The position numbers were made by a program, and so were the translations under genes. From assembly GCA_964219345.1 (NCBI GenBank), contig CAXPPN010000049.1, positions 57,007 through 121,006 on the forward strand: a stretch of DNA of 64,000 nucleotides, given 5' to 3'. The notes beneath the pieces are model-generated. The model did no database searches and was not told the DNA's origin. It saw only the letters and a list, made by a program, of their open reading frames with translations. The stretch is from UBA3537 sp964219345. Lineage in GTDB: Bacteria; Bacteroidota; Bacteroidia; Flavobacteriales; Flavobacteriaceae. This document shows positions 53,323-62,543 of this stretch, piece by piece. Each line of letters starts with the position of its first letter. Position 1 is the stretch's first letter.

Positions 53323-54054
53323 ATGGTTATTATTTCAATTGTTGCAGTCATCCTTTTGACAATCTTTATTGTTTGGGCAATCGACAAATTTATCCCCAAA
53401 AAATTTAAATCCCTTATTCTACTTGGTCTTTGGGCCATTATCATCTTTTTAGGCTATATTACATTTATGTCTGTTTATGGTGAAATTCAATTTAATCAAT
53501 TGAAAGAAAAACGCTATAAAGTAGTCATTGAAAACTTAAAAGATATACGCGACGCCCAATTGGCCCATAAAACTGTTACAGGACAATTTCAAGGGGATTG
53601 GGATAAGCTTGTATCATTTATAGAAAATGAAAAATTCACTATCACACAACGCAGAGATTCTACTGTTATTGATAAAGTTCTCACAAGGCGCTATGGTGTG
53701 GATACAACTAAAGATATTGTTATTGTTGATACTCTTGGATATGTACCTGTAAAAGATTCGCTTTTTGGCGCAGACCCACGTTATAAGACAATGATGAATG
53801 TCCCTGTTGGAAAAAAAGGTGAAAAATTTAAGTTAGAAACTGGAATGGTTGAACAAAATAAAATCAATATTCCTGTTTTTGAAGCTTCAGTTGCAAAAAG
53901 TGTCATTCTTTTTGATCAAGATAAAAACTTGGTTAAAAAAGAAGAAGAAGTTGTTTCTGTTGAAGGTGTAAACGGACCAACACTAAAAGTTGGTTCTTTG
54001 GAAGAAGTAAATACAAATGGTAACTGGCCAAAAAATTATTCAAAAGAACAATAA
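53323..54054 (+). CDS. Membrane-anchored protein of unknown function
   Basis: A 243-residue protein with two N-terminal membrane segments (about 3-22 and 33-53), then a soluble domain with a KIT-like helix (LKEKRYKVVIENLKDIRDAQ) and beta-rich sequence including GVDTTKDIVIVDTLGYVPVKDSLF. Similar proteins precede DUF3822 genes in Flavobacteriaceae. I know no function. The last 38 bp overlap the next gene, which suggests coupling. Confidence 0.7.
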   Translation: MVIISIVAVILLTIFIVWAIDKFIPKKFKSLILLGLWAIIIFLGYITFMSVYGEIQFNQLKEKRYKVVIENLKDIRDAQLAHKTVTGQFQGDWDKLVSFIENEKFTITQRRDSTVIDKVLTRRYGVDTTKDIVIVDTLGYVPVKDSLFGADPRYKTMMNVPVGKKGEKFKLETGMVEQNKINIPVFEASVAKSVILFDQDKNLVKKEEEVVSVEGVNGPTLKVGSLEEVNTNGNWPKNYSKEQ

Positions 54055-54844
54055 AAACCCTGAAAAAGGAATTGTATTGTCCATTCAAGTAAGCTTGAAT
54101 GGACTTTCTTTTTTTGTTTTGGATGGCGACAAGAATCAAGTTATAGATTTGATTCATACACCATTTGAAAAAACACATACACCCCAAGAACTTTTAGATC
54201 AGTTGGTACATCATTTTAATACCCATGAAGTTCTGCAAAAATCCTTTTCTAAAACAACACTTATTCATGATAATGAAATGGTTACACTCGTGCCATCGCC
54301 ATTGTTTGAAGAAGAATATTTATCAGATTATTTGAAATACAATACAAAAATCTTTAAAACAGATTTTATCACTTATGATGTTATTAAAAATGATGATATC
54401 ATGATTGTATATGTGCCTTTTGTAAATATAAATAATTACATTTTTGAACGCTTTGGAAGTTTTGAATATAAACACAGTACTACTGTTGCGTTGGATAGAA
54501 TTTTAGAAATTCAAAAAAATAATGCCAAAGAATCCATGTATATCAATATCGCGGAAACCTACTTCGATTTAGTGGTTACAAAAAAAAATGCACTACAGCT
54601 ATACAATAGGTTTGAATATCAAACAAAAGAAGATTTTATCTACTATGTATTGTTTGTGTCAGAACAGTTAAGGCTTAATACAGAGGAATTTGAGTGCGTG
54701 CTTATGGGCGCAATAAAAAAAGACGATGAACTCTACTCTATCGTCTATAAATACATTAGACATGTATCTCTATTGTCCGAAGACAAAATGCTTTATAGTC
54801 ATAACAACTCTACCAAAAATTTCACCATCTTAAATAGCTTTTAA
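54017..54844 (+). CDS. DUF3822 family protein
   Basis: A 275-residue cytosolic protein of the Bacteroidetes family DUF3822. The start region VLSIQVSLNGLSFFVLDG and the segment IVYVPFVNINNYIFERFGSF are typical. The fold is thought to resemble actin/ASKHA-like pilus-assembly ATPases, but I see no confident ATP motif, so no function is assigned. The ATG at 54017 lies inside the preceding gene (38-bp overlap); the stop overlaps rsmD by one base, making a three-gene unit. Confidence 0.8.
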   Translation: MVTGQKIIQKNNKNPEKGIVLSIQVSLNGLSFFVLDGDKNQVIDLIHTPFEKTHTPQELLDQLVHHFNTHEVLQKSFSKTTLIHDNEMVTLVPSPLFEEEYLSDYLKYNTKIFKTDFITYDVIKNDDIMIVYVPFVNINNYIFERFGSFEYKHSTTVALDRILEIQKNNAKESMYINIAETYFDLVVTKKNALQLYNRFEYQTKEDFIYYVLFVSEQLRLNTEEFECVLMGAIKKDDELYSIVYKYIRHVSLLSEDKMLYSHNNSTKNFTILNSF

Positions 54845-55377
54845 TGCGAATAATTTCGGGGAAATACAAAGGTAGGCGATTAAATGTTCCAAAAAAATTA
54901 CCTGTGCGCCCTACAACAGATATGGCCAAAGAGGCACTTTTCAATATTCTTATTCATCGCTATGATTTTCATAACCTTTCAATCTTAGACTTATGTTCTG
55001 GAACGGGAAATATCGCTTATGAATTTAGTTCTAGAGGCGCAAAAAATATAGTCGCAGTAGACAAAGAATTTCGTTGTGTGAAATTTATAGAACAAACGGC
55101 ATCAGAATTTGAAATGCCAATCGACGCTATTAAAAGCGATGTGTTTTCATTTCTGGAACGCACACCAATAACATTTGATATTATTTTTGCTGACCCACCC
55201 TATGCCATGCCAACGGATGAATTTGCATCAATTGTTCAACTTATATTTAAAAGGAAACTATTAAACTCGAATGGTTTACTCATTATTGAACACTCAAAGC
55301 ATACAAATTTATCAAACCTCGAAAATTTTGATGAATTAAAAACCTATGGTGGAAATTGTTTTAGTTTTTTTAAATAA
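54844..55377 (+). CDS. rsmD: 16S rRNA guanine(966)-N2 methyltransferase
   Basis: A 177-residue RsmD. Signature elements are the start MRIISGKYKGRRLNVP with RPTTDMAKEALFNIL, motif I LDLCSGTGNIAYEFSSRGA and the catalytic motif IFADPPYAMP. It methylates G966 of 16S rRNA during small-subunit assembly. It shares one base with DUF3822, and its stop codon overlaps the T-run that ends the convergent RNase P RNA. Confidence 0.95.
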   Translation: MRIISGKYKGRRLNVPKKLPVRPTTDMAKEALFNILIHRYDFHNLSILDLCSGTGNIAYEFSSRGAKNIVAVDKEFRCVKFIEQTASEFEMPIDAIKSDVFSFLERTPITFDIIFADPPYAMPTDEFASIVQLIFKRKLLNSNGLLIIEHSKHTNLSNLENFDELKTYGGNCFSFFK

Positions 55378-55683
55378 AAAAAGCAGATCTATAAGCCGAA
55401 TTCTGTACTCAAAAAAGAGCCCCTATCATTTATCTGCGTTTACTGTTACCAGAAAACTTTAGCTGCCTACCCTTCAGTATTGTACGTGCCGCACTCAAAC
55501 ACTGATTTACATGGCATTGCACCGCATAGAGTTTACATGATTTCACTACAGCTTAACCTGTACATTCTTTCTGTTGCACTATTCCTAACCTCACGGTCGA
55601 TGGCTGTTAGCCACTATGCTGCACTATGGTGTTCGGACTTTCCTCTATTCGAAAAACGAATAGCGATAAGGCGATCTGCTTTC
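55376..55683 (-). ncRNA. rnpB: RNase P RNA (type A)
   Basis: On the minus strand the 5' part has the universal element GAGGAAAGTCCGAACACC and the 3' part the conserved ACAGAATTCGGCTTATAG, the two halves of the P4 core. End sequences AAAGCAGATCGCC and AGATCTGC fit the 5' and 3' borders. Length is about 300 nt. A run of seven T (55382-55376) after GCAGATC-type 3' end serves as terminator and overlaps the rsmD stop codon. A -7 box TACTTTTG sits 4 nt before the 5' end. Small ORFs crossing this region are spurious. Confidence 0.95.
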
Positions 55684-55686
55684 GTG

Positions 55687-55694
55687 CAAAAGTA
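55687..55694 (-). promoter_or_regulatory. -7 promoter box TACTTTTG (RNase P RNA)
   Basis: An exact TAnnTTTG match on the minus strand with the expected RNA 5' end about 4 nt downstream. Confidence 0.7.
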
Positions 55695-55760
55695 CACAAA
55701 TTGTTAATAAGTACTCGTTTTTTTCTCTGGTATTCATCTTTGTGTTTCGCTCCGAATTTT

Positions 55761-55768
55761 TAAATTTG
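55761..55768 (+). promoter_or_regulatory. Possible -7 box TAAATTTG just before dnaX
   Basis: An exact TAnnTTTG match ending 6 bp before the dnaX ATG at 55775. If used, the dnaX mRNA would have almost no leader. A second near match CATCTTTG at 55736-55743 would give a leader of about 27 nt. Confidence 0.4.
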
Positions 55769-55774
55769 TTACAT

Positions 55775-57499
55775 ATGGAAAAGTTTGTTGTATCTGCATT
55801 AAAATATAGACCAAAAACATTTAAAGATGTTGTTGGGCAGTCTGCAATTACAACAACTCTAGAAAATGCCATAAAAGAAAACCATTTAGCCCAAGCCCTA
55901 CTTTTTACAGGCCCACGCGGTGTTGGTAAAACCTCTTGTGCACGTATTCTTGCTAAAATGATTAATAGCAACGACGATGCCAATGAAAATGAAGACTATG
56001 CCTTTAATATTTTTGAGCTCGATGCGGCATCTAATAATTCTGTAGATGACATTAGAAACCTTACCGATCAAGTTCGTATTCCGCCTCAAGTTGGCGCATA
56101 TAAAGTCTATATCATTGATGAAGTCCATATGCTATCCTCAAATGCTTTTAATGCTTTTTTAAAGACTTTAGAAGAACCGCCAAAGCATTGTATTTTTATA
56201 TTAGCAACAACAGAAAAACATAAAATTATCCCAACAATTCTATCGCGTTGTCAAATATTTGATTTTAAGCGAATTACAGTTAATGATGCAAAAAATTATT
56301 TAAAACTAATTGCACAAGAGCAAGGCATAGAGGCCGAAGATGATGCATTGCATATTATCGCCCAAAAAGCCGATGGCGCGATGCGGGATGCGCTTTCAAT
56401 ATTTGATAGAGTTGTTAGTTTTTCAGGGAAAAACCTAACGCGACAAGCTGTTTCAGAAAATTTAAATGTCCTTGATTATGACACTTTTTTTCAGGTTACA
56501 GACCTTATTTTAAATAACGAAATTCCTGCACTACTACTTCAATTTAATGCTATTTTATCGAGAGGATTTGAGGGACAACATTTTATTGCTGGACTTGCCT
56601 CACATTTTAGAGATCTTTTTGTTGCTAAATCCACCCAAACTCTAGAACTGTTGGAAGTTGGAGACGATACAAAAGAGAAGTACAAAGAGCAATCCGAAAA
56701 AACAACAACAGCATTTCTAAAAGAAGCTATTTATTTGGCTAATGATTGTGATTTAAAATACAAAACAAGCCGAAACCAACGGTTGCTTGTAGAGCTTTGC
56801 CTCATGAAACTTGCCTCTATCAACTTTGATGGAGAAAAAAAAAAGACTAGCGGATTCATAATTCCTGCAGCATTCTTTAAAAACAAAAATATTCCCGAAA
56901 TAATTGATCAAAACCCTGAGCAAAAGCCAGAACAAATATCAAGTTCTGATAATAATCCTTTACCAGAAATTGTTGAAGAACCTAAATCTGAATATCCTTC
57001 AAAACCAATTGCACCGTCTGTATTGAGTGGTGTCAAAAGAGAGTCATCTGGGCTATCCCTAAAAAGCATACAAAAGAAAAAAGAACACCAAATCAAGCAA
57101 ATGGACGTTCAAATCAAAGAAGAAGATTTGCCTTCAGATTCTTTTAATGAAGAACAAATGCTAGCATTTTGGAACACTTATGTTGAAATGCTTGAAAATA
57201 AAGGGAAATACAATCTAGCGGCAATCCTTAAAATTGACACTCCAAAATTAGCTAAAAACTATACCATTAAACTTGAGTTTCCTAATTCAACAAATAAAAT
57301 TGAAGTTGAACGTCAACAATTTGACATTTTACAATTTTTGCGTAAATCCTTAAATAATTATGAAATCTCTTTGGATATTTCGGTTAATGAAACCCTGGAA
57401 AAAAAATATGCTTATACCGCAGAAGATAAATACAAAAAATTGATCGAAAAAAACCCTGCATTAGACACCCTAAAACAAACGTTTAATTTAGATTTATAG
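55775..57499 (+). CDS. dnaX: DNA polymerase III tau/gamma subunit
   Basis: The clamp-loader ATPase, 574 residues from the ATG at 55775 (upstream in-frame GTG at 55742 is not conserved-looking). Walker A is GPRGVGKTS (46-54), Walker B is VYIIDEVHMLS and the SRC motif is ILSRCQIFDF. The four-cysteine zinc module normally between Walker A and ELDAAS is missing: only Cys55 is present and the segment is replaced by a short Asn/Asp/Glu-rich stretch. After about residue 360 comes a low-complexity linker and a C-terminal tau-like domain, about 430-574. Confidence 0.95.
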   Translation: MEKFVVSALKYRPKTFKDVVGQSAITTTLENAIKENHLAQALLFTGPRGVGKTSCARILAKMINSNDDANENEDYAFNIFELDAASNNSVDDIRNLTDQVRIPPQVGAYKVYIIDEVHMLSSNAFNAFLKTLEEPPKHCIFILATTEKHKIIPTILSRCQIFDFKRITVNDAKNYLKLIAQEQGIEAEDDALHIIAQKADGAMRDALSIFDRVVSFSGKNLTRQAVSENLNVLDYDTFFQVTDLILNNEIPALLLQFNAILSRGFEGQHFIAGLASHFRDLFVAKSTQTLELLEVGDDTKEKYKEQSEKTTTAFLKEAIYLANDCDLKYKTSRNQRLLVELCLMKLASINFDGEKKKTSGFIIPAAFFKNKNIPEIIDQNPEQKPEQISSSDNNPLPEIVEEPKSEYPSKPIAPSVLSGVKRESSGLSLKSIQKKKEHQIKQMDVQIKEEDLPSDSFNEEQMLAFWNTYVEMLENKGKYNLAAILKIDTPKLAKNYTIKLEFPNSTNKIEVERQQFDILQFLRKSLNNYEISLDISVNETLEKKYAYTAEDKYKKLIEKNPALDTLKQTFNLDL

Positions 57500-57502
57500 A
57501 TT

Positions 57503-58084
57503 ATGCTAGGCCTAAAACTTCCTACAGACCCACGCTGGGTAAACATTGCAGAGATGAATCTCGAAGAAATTCTAACCGATCATGCGTTTTGTGAGCAAAA
57601 AGCAGCAAGCACAGCCATTTCACTAATTGTTAGCTTTCCAGAATATACAGATTTAGTACAAGAAATGACCGCATTAGTTGAAGAAGAAATGAGCCATTTT
57701 AAGATGGTTCACAATTTAATTTTGGACTATGGTTTTAGTCTAGGTCGAGATCGAAAAGACCACTATGTGATTCAACTTTTGAAGTTTTTTCCTAAAGGGG
57801 GGAGTCGTACAACACAACTTATACATCGATTGCTTTATGCGGCACTAATAGAAGCCAGAAGTTGTGAGCGTTTTAGACTGCTTTCAGAACATTTAACAGA
57901 TAAAAAATTAGCCAAATTTTATAAAAAACTAATGATAAGCGAAGCACACCATTATACGATGTTTCTCAAATTTGCACGACAATACGGTAATCGAGATGAA
58001 GTTGATCAAAAATGGGAAGACTTATTGATTTTTGAAGCAAAAATTATGAAAAATCTTGGAACTTCCGAAACTATTCATGGCTAA
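57503..58084 (+). CDS. miaE: tRNA 2-methylthio-N6-isopentenyladenosine hydroxylase
   Basis: A 193-residue ferritin-like diiron monooxygenase that hydroxylates ms2i6A37 in tRNA. Metal-ligand helices are visible as DHAFCEQKAAST, EEEMSHFKMVHN, EARSCERFRLLS and SEAHHYTMFLKF. Length and motifs fit MiaE. It lies 3 bp after dnaX and is probably co-transcribed. Activity needs upstream MiaA and MiaB, which are outside the window. Confidence 0.92.
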   Translation: MLGLKLPTDPRWVNIAEMNLEEILTDHAFCEQKAASTAISLIVSFPEYTDLVQEMTALVEEEMSHFKMVHNLILDYGFSLGRDRKDHYVIQLLKFFPKGGSRTTQLIHRLLYAALIEARSCERFRLLSEHLTDKKLAKFYKKLMISEAHHYTMFLKFARQYGNRDEVDQKWEDLLIFEAKIMKNLGTSETIHG

Positions 58085-58086
58085 CA

Positions 58087-58995
58087 CTATTTTAAGATGT
58101 GTGCCTCAATAGTTTTGGCATAAATACATTTTACAATACCATCCGACAACCCTATTTTTGGCACGAGCAACGCTTGTGCATTACTCCATTTCATCGCTTT
58201 CAAAAATAAGTGTGTTGCTGGTAAAATTACATCTGCACGATCTGGTTTTAATCCCAATTTCAAAATACGTTCTTCGTAAGATAAATCAGAAAATTCTTGT
58301 AGTTTTTGTTCTAAATATGAGAGTTTTAAAACACTCAAAGGTTTTTTGTTGGACATTTTGAATAACTTATTGATGTTTCCTCCAGAACCCAATAATGTTA
58401 ATGTTTTATAAGATTTTGTATTCTTTTTTATCCATGATTTTAACGCATCCCAAGTTTCCTCATTAACTTGATTGTTTATAAGTCGAACCGTTCCAATTTT
58501 AAATGATTTACTTACAACTTTGTTCATACCCTCCAATATTGAAAATTCTGTGCTCCCTCCTCCTACATCAACATATAAGTATGTTTTTTTTGGATCTAAA
58601 ATTTCATTCAAATCTGTTGCTGCAATAATTTTAGCTTCTGTCTGACCATTAATAATATCAATTTGAAGTTCTGCTTCATCCAAAACATGCTGTACTACAG
58701 TTTTGGCATTTTTAGCTTCACGCATGGCTGAAGTAGCACAGGCTTTGTACGCAGTTACGCCATTGACATTCATCAATAATCGAAAGGCTTTCATGGCATC
58801 AATTAAACGTTTTATATTCTTTTCTGAAATTTCATGATTTAAAAATACATCCGCACCCAAACGTATTGGAACTCGAACCAATTCACTTTTTTTAAATTGT
58901 GTTGGCCCATCATGCTCAATGACATCAGCAATAAATAAACGCACCGCATTTGAACCAATATCTACGGCTGCATATTTTTTAAGATTAATAGGCAT
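58087..58995 (-). CDS. Ppx/GppA exopolyphosphatase family phosphatase
   Basis: A 302-residue ASKHA-fold phosphatase for polyphosphate or pppGpp. Its start AAVDIGSNAVRLFIADV and the phosphate-2 motif YVDVGGGSTEFSIL are diagnostic, as is LLGSGGNINKL. At about 300 residues it has only the two-domain core without the C-terminal HD-like domains of E. coli Ppx. Which substrate is preferred cannot be told. It begins 3 bp after pdxH on the same strand. Confidence 0.9.
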   Translation of the reverse strand: MPINLKKYAAVDIGSNAVRLFIADVIEHDGPTQFKKSELVRVPIRLGADVFLNHEISEKNIKRLIDAMKAFRLLMNVNGVTAYKACATSAMREAKNAKTVVQHVLDEAELQIDIINGQTEAKIIAATDLNEILDPKKTYLYVDVGGGSTEFSILEGMNKVVSKSFKIGTVRLINNQVNEETWDALKSWIKKNTKSYKTLTLLGSGGNINKLFKMSNKKPLSVLKLSYLEQKLQEFSDLSYEERILKLGLKPDRADVILPATHLFLKAMKWSNAQALLVPKIGLSDGIVKCIYAKTIEAHILK

Positions 58996-58998
58996 TTT

Positions 58999-59646
58999 TT
59001 ATGGGGATAAGCGTTCAATTTTCCAATTCAAATCACTTTGAAGTTGATAACGAATACGATCGTGTAATCTATTGGCACGACCTTGCCAAAATTCAATTTC
59101 AATAGGTTTAACTATAAAACCACCCCAAAATTCTGGACGTGGTATGGATTTATTTTGAAATTTTTTTTCTAACGTTTTAAGTTGATTTTCTAAAACCTCT
59201 CTGCTCGAAACAACAGTACTTTGCAGAGAAGCATGAGCCCCTAATTGACTGCCTCTTGGACGTGACTCAAAGTATCCGTCACTAAGATTTGTTGCAATTT
59301 TTTCGGCATTTCCTTTTATGATGACTTGCCGCTCTGCTCCTGCCCAATGAAAAGACAAACTCACTTTTGGATGCGCAACAATAGCTTTTCCTTTTTCACT
59401 TTCGTAATTGGTATAAAAAATAAACCCTTCGTGAGTGTATTTTTTTAAAAGTACAACACGTCCTTTTGGAAAACCATCTTCTCCCAAAGTTGATAACGTC
59501 ATCGCGTTGGTTTCGTCTTGTGGAAAATGTTGGTCTACTTCAAAAAACCACTTTTGAAATAGTTCTAATGGGTTTTCTGAAATATCCGTTTCCAACAAAC
59601 TGCCTTTGTCGTAAGATTTTCTATAATTTCCTAAATCGTTGTTCAT
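58999..59646 (-). CDS. pdxH: Pyridoxamine 5'-phosphate oxidase
   Basis: A 215-residue FMN enzyme that oxidises PNP or PMP to pyridoxal phosphate. Typical are the start region NPLELFQKWFFEVDQ, FMN contacts in GRVVLLKKYTHEGFIFYTNY, the segment ESRPRGSQLGAHAS and the C-terminal WQGRANRLHDRIRY. It supplies PLP used by many enzymes here (IlvA, ThrC, HisC, GlyA). It is the first gene of a unit with the Ppx/GppA gene. Confidence 0.96.
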   Translation of the reverse strand: MNNDLGNYRKSYDKGSLLETDISENPLELFQKWFFEVDQHFPQDETNAMTLSTLGEDGFPKGRVVLLKKYTHEGFIFYTNYESEKGKAIVAHPKVSLSFHWAGAERQVIIKGNAEKIATNLSDGYFESRPRGSQLGAHASLQSTVVSSREVLENQLKTLEKKFQNKSIPRPEFWGGFIVKPIEIEFWQGRANRLHDRIRYQLQSDLNWKIERLSP

Positions 59647-59661
59647 TTAGTATAATTTTTC

Positions 59662-59669
59662 CAAAAGTA
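59662..59669 (-). promoter_or_regulatory. -7 promoter box TACTTTTG (pdxH)
   Basis: An exact TAnnTTTG match on the minus strand, 15 bp upstream of the pdxH ATG. Confidence 0.6.
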
Positions 59670-59703
59670 AAAAATTAGCGTCTAATAAATGTTTTAGATT
59701 TCT

Positions 59704-59711
59704 TAAATTTG
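59704..59711 (+). promoter_or_regulatory. -7 promoter box TAAATTTG (DUF3784 gene)
   Basis: An exact TAnnTTTG match, 15 bp upstream of the ATG at 59727. Confidence 0.6.
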
Positions 59712-59726
59712 AAATAAAGCTATAAA

Positions 59727-60038
59727 ATGTTGCTTGGGTTTATTTTTACGGGGTTTATATTGATTGTTGTTGGACTTCTGGTTAAACACTACCCCAATCT
59801 ACTGGCGGGTTATAATACCATGTCTGAAGAAAAGAAAAAGGAAATTGATATTGAAAAAGTAAGCACTATCGCAAGAAATGTATTTGTGCTCATGGGCGCT
59901 GCAGTCATTGACGCTAGTATTATCATGTACTTCTTTGAGGTCTCAAAAAAAATTCAAGTCAATATTATTTCTGTAATTATAGTTTTAGGTGTTGTTATTC
60001 TAATCATTTGGTCGAACCGTGTTCCAAAATTAAAATAA
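59727..60038 (+). CDS. DUF3784-like small membrane protein
   Basis: A 103-residue protein with three hydrophobic segments (about 2-19, 50-70 and 78-95). The soluble loop NLLAGYNTMSEEKKKEIDIE matches the signature of DUF3784 membrane proteins. The role is unknown. It is monocistronic, and its stop lies 3 bp from the convergent D-lactate dehydrogenase gene. Confidence 0.75.
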   Translation: MLLGFIFTGFILIVVGLLVKHYPNLLAGYNTMSEEKKKEIDIEKVSTIARNVFVLMGAAVIDASIIMYFFEVSKKIQVNIISVIIVLGVVILIIWSNRVPKLK

Positions 60039-60041
60039 TAC

Positions 60042-61742
60042 TTATTTCCAAAACTTTAATTTACTTGTTTTTCCTATTCCGGGATTAAATCCATTAGTAG
60101 GGTCTAAATCTTTATAGAAATTAGATAAGGTTGGTTTGGCTGAATATTCGTGACCCACATTGTGCTCAGCGGGGTATTCTGCGCCTCTTGCATCATAAGT
60201 TTGTAATAATTTTTCTTTTAATGCTTTGGCATCTACTCCTTTTTTTAGGATATAATTTTGATGTAACACATGGCAAAATAAATGACCGTAATACAATTTC
60301 ATTTCAAACAATTCATCAAGTTCTGGAGGGAGCTGTTCAAACCAGTTTTTTTCATTTCTTGGTAAGGCAATATCCATCGACATCATTTCGCCTAAATCTT
60401 TTGCATTTAACGCATGATAACGTCCAATGGCGCTAGCCGCTACAAAACGATGTAATAGCGCTTTTTTGGCTTCTTTTGGGGTACAAACAAAGTAATCTCC
60501 GTCGCTATTTTTAAAAAAGGCATCAAAATACTGCTGTGCTTCTTCAATACCATCATCTGACATTTCAATGATCCAATGGTGCTCAAATTTATTTCTAAAT
60601 TGTTCCATTCGTTTGGGCAAATGATTGGGCCAAAAATAACTTAAAAATTGCATCAACTTATCGGAAAACTTCGATGGCAAAAGGCTAAATTTATCACCTA
60701 ACAAATCCATTTTACGTTTCAAATTAAACAACTTCGGAATAAAATTAGGTCCTAATTTGTCGATGACCACAAATGTATCTTTACTGTATTTTTTTGCAGC
60801 ATCATAACAATCTCTATGCAAATATTCTCCCGAAGTTGGAAGATTTTTAAAAGTTGATAATATCGTTCTTCGAATTTGCATAAAGGTATCCGATGCATTA
60901 GACCCTATATAAAACACTTGGGTGCGTTTTGGCGATACATAAGTATCCAATCGAACAGCAAAAACAGCAATTTTTCCGGCACATCCCGACGCGGTGTGTA
61001 GGCGTCTGCCATCGGCATTAAAACGTGCTGGAGTACTAGCCTCTACATCTCTTACACGTTCTTGGTATTCATTATCTGAAGCTAATTTATTGGGGAATTT
61101 TATATCTTTTTCTGTGTAATTTTTGTTTTGCAGATTGGTTAATATTTCATCTGGAGTTTGTCCCAAATCAACTCCTAAATCGTTGACTAAAACAAGATGT
61201 CCATCGCTTTCAATTTTTGCAAATAATGACAATTCAGTATAGGCAGGCCCTCGTTTGACCAATGCACCCCCAGAATTGTTACAAACCCCGCCTACAATAG
61301 AAGCACCAATACATGACGAACCAATTACAGAGTGTGGTTCTCTACCGTAGGATTCCAATTTGTTTTCTAATCCAAAAAGTGTACTTCCAGAAAGTCCAAT
61401 AATTTGTTGGCCCTCATTAATCACATGAATCGCATTGATGCGCATGGTATTAATGATAACTATAGGTCGGTCATAGTCGTTTCCAAAAGGTGTGGAACCC
61501 CCTGTAAGACCTGTATTAGCGGCTTGCATAATGACAATGAGATCTGCTGCTACACAAACCTGCAATACGTCCCAGATTTCTAGTAGTGTCCCTGGTTTTA
61601 CTACGGCTAACGCTTCACCTTCTCCATAACGCCACCCTTTAGAATAAGCTTGTTTATCCCATTGTACTGTAAGCACATATTTTTTACCTACAATGGTGCT
61701 AAAGTTCTGAATAATACTATTGTAGTCTTGTGTCATTGTCAA
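60042..61742 (-). CDS. dld: Quinone-dependent D-lactate dehydrogenase
   Basis: A 566-residue flavoprotein that oxidises D-lactate to pyruvate and feeds electrons into the quinone pool at the inner membrane. The FAD-binding PCMH domain covers about 35-240 (MQAANTGLTGGSTPFG; GLENKLESYGREPHSVIGSS; NNSGGALVKRGPAYTE), and the C-terminal membrane-binding Dld domain about 265-566 with SGEYLHRDCYDAAKKY. The size matches E. coli Dld (571). It is monocistronic. Confidence 0.95.
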   Translation of the reverse strand: MTMTQDYNSIIQNFSTIVGKKYVLTVQWDKQAYSKGWRYGEGEALAVVKPGTLLEIWDVLQVCVAADLIVIMQAANTGLTGGSTPFGNDYDRPIVIINTMRINAIHVINEGQQIIGLSGSTLFGLENKLESYGREPHSVIGSSCIGASIVGGVCNNSGGALVKRGPAYTELSLFAKIESDGHLVLVNDLGVDLGQTPDEILTNLQNKNYTEKDIKFPNKLASDNEYQERVRDVEASTPARFNADGRRLHTASGCAGKIAVFAVRLDTYVSPKRTQVFYIGSNASDTFMQIRRTILSTFKNLPTSGEYLHRDCYDAAKKYSKDTFVVIDKLGPNFIPKLFNLKRKMDLLGDKFSLLPSKFSDKLMQFLSYFWPNHLPKRMEQFRNKFEHHWIIEMSDDGIEEAQQYFDAFFKNSDGDYFVCTPKEAKKALLHRFVAASAIGRYHALNAKDLGEMMSMDIALPRNEKNWFEQLPPELDELFEMKLYYGHLFCHVLHQNYILKKGVDAKALKEKLLQTYDARGAEYPAEHNVGHEYSAKPTLSNFYKDLDPTNGFNPGIGKTSKLKFWK

Positions 61743-61886
61743 TAGAAATGTGCGCTATTTCTTATAAAATTTAAAAAAATTAAAGATATAAAATTTGAAG
61801 ATTTTAAATCTTTAAAATGGAAATTATTAGCTTGGTATGTTTTTTGATTCAAGTTTATATCTTTACACAAAATTAATTACAATTTA

Positions 61887-62543
61887 ATGTTGCAACGGTT
61901 TTCGGCTTTTATCATTCTTTTTATAGGACTTCAGATGAGTTATGCGCAGCTGGAAACAGCACAAGAAACATTGCGTATAAAAGCTAAAGATTTAGCCAAA
62001 GAAAATCAAAATTCATCGCAGTTATTTAATCTTTCTCCTGTTCGTGGTTTGACCAACAAAGATGTCAAAATTACAATGGGTATTCCTCCTATCGATGGTT
62101 TTAGAAAAGAAGAACGTGGAATAACCACCACCAAAGATGTGGTTGATCCTACATGGGACATCAAACAAAAATTTGTTGAAAACCAAAAGGATGTGACTAA
62201 ATATGCTAAGGATTTTTATTTGGGCGATATCAAAACGAAAACAAAATATATCCGTTTAATCTGTAGAGATCACGAATTTGAAGATGGCGACCGCATAAAG
62301 TTGATGCTTAATAAGGTTACGATCCACCCCAATATTTTACTTCGAAATTCACCCTATATCATTGATATTGACTTAGAAGAAGGTCTAAACACCATACAGT
62401 TTTACGCCCTAAACGAAGGTTCATCAAGTCCAAATACTGCAGAACTTAAAGTCATTGACGAAAACGGTAACATTATTGGCTCTGGAAAATGGCTATTGAC
62501 CACAGGTTATAAAGCAAAACTAATTGTTCTTCGTCAAAAATAA
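61887..62543 (+). CDS. Secreted hypothetical protein with C-terminal beta domain
   Basis: A 218-residue protein with a signal peptide ending near residue 20 (LQMSYAQ). The C-terminal third has a beta-sandwich pattern (IRLICRDHEFEDGDRIKLML; IDLEEGLNTIQFYALNEGSS; NTAELKVIDENGNIIGSG) shared by small secreted flavobacterial proteins. No catalytic motif is seen. It is convergent with the PNGase F gene and ends 1 bp from it. Confidence 0.7.
   Translation: MLQRFSAFIILFIGLQMSYAQLETAQETLRIKAKDLAKENQNSSQLFNLSPVRGLTNKDVKITMGIPPIDGFRKEERGITTTKDVVDPTWDIKQKFVENQKDVTKYAKDFYLGDIKTKTKYIRLICRDHEFEDGDRIKLMLNKVTIHPNILLRNSPYIIDIDLEEGLNTIQFYALNEGSSSPNTAELKVIDENGNIIGSGKWLLTTGYKAKLIVLRQK

Noticed and set aside
53323..54844. 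Frameshift between the 53323 gene and DUF3822
   Set aside because: The 38-bp overlap has complete, distinct proteins on both sides; an overlap is more likely than one broken gene.
55480..55707. A 75-codon plus-strand open frame
   Set aside because: It lies antisense to the RNase P RNA, whose conserved core elements explain the region.
55742..55774. An 11-codon GTG extension of dnaX
   Set aside because: DnaX proteins start close to the MEKFVVSALKYRP segment; the extension overlaps promoter-like sequence.
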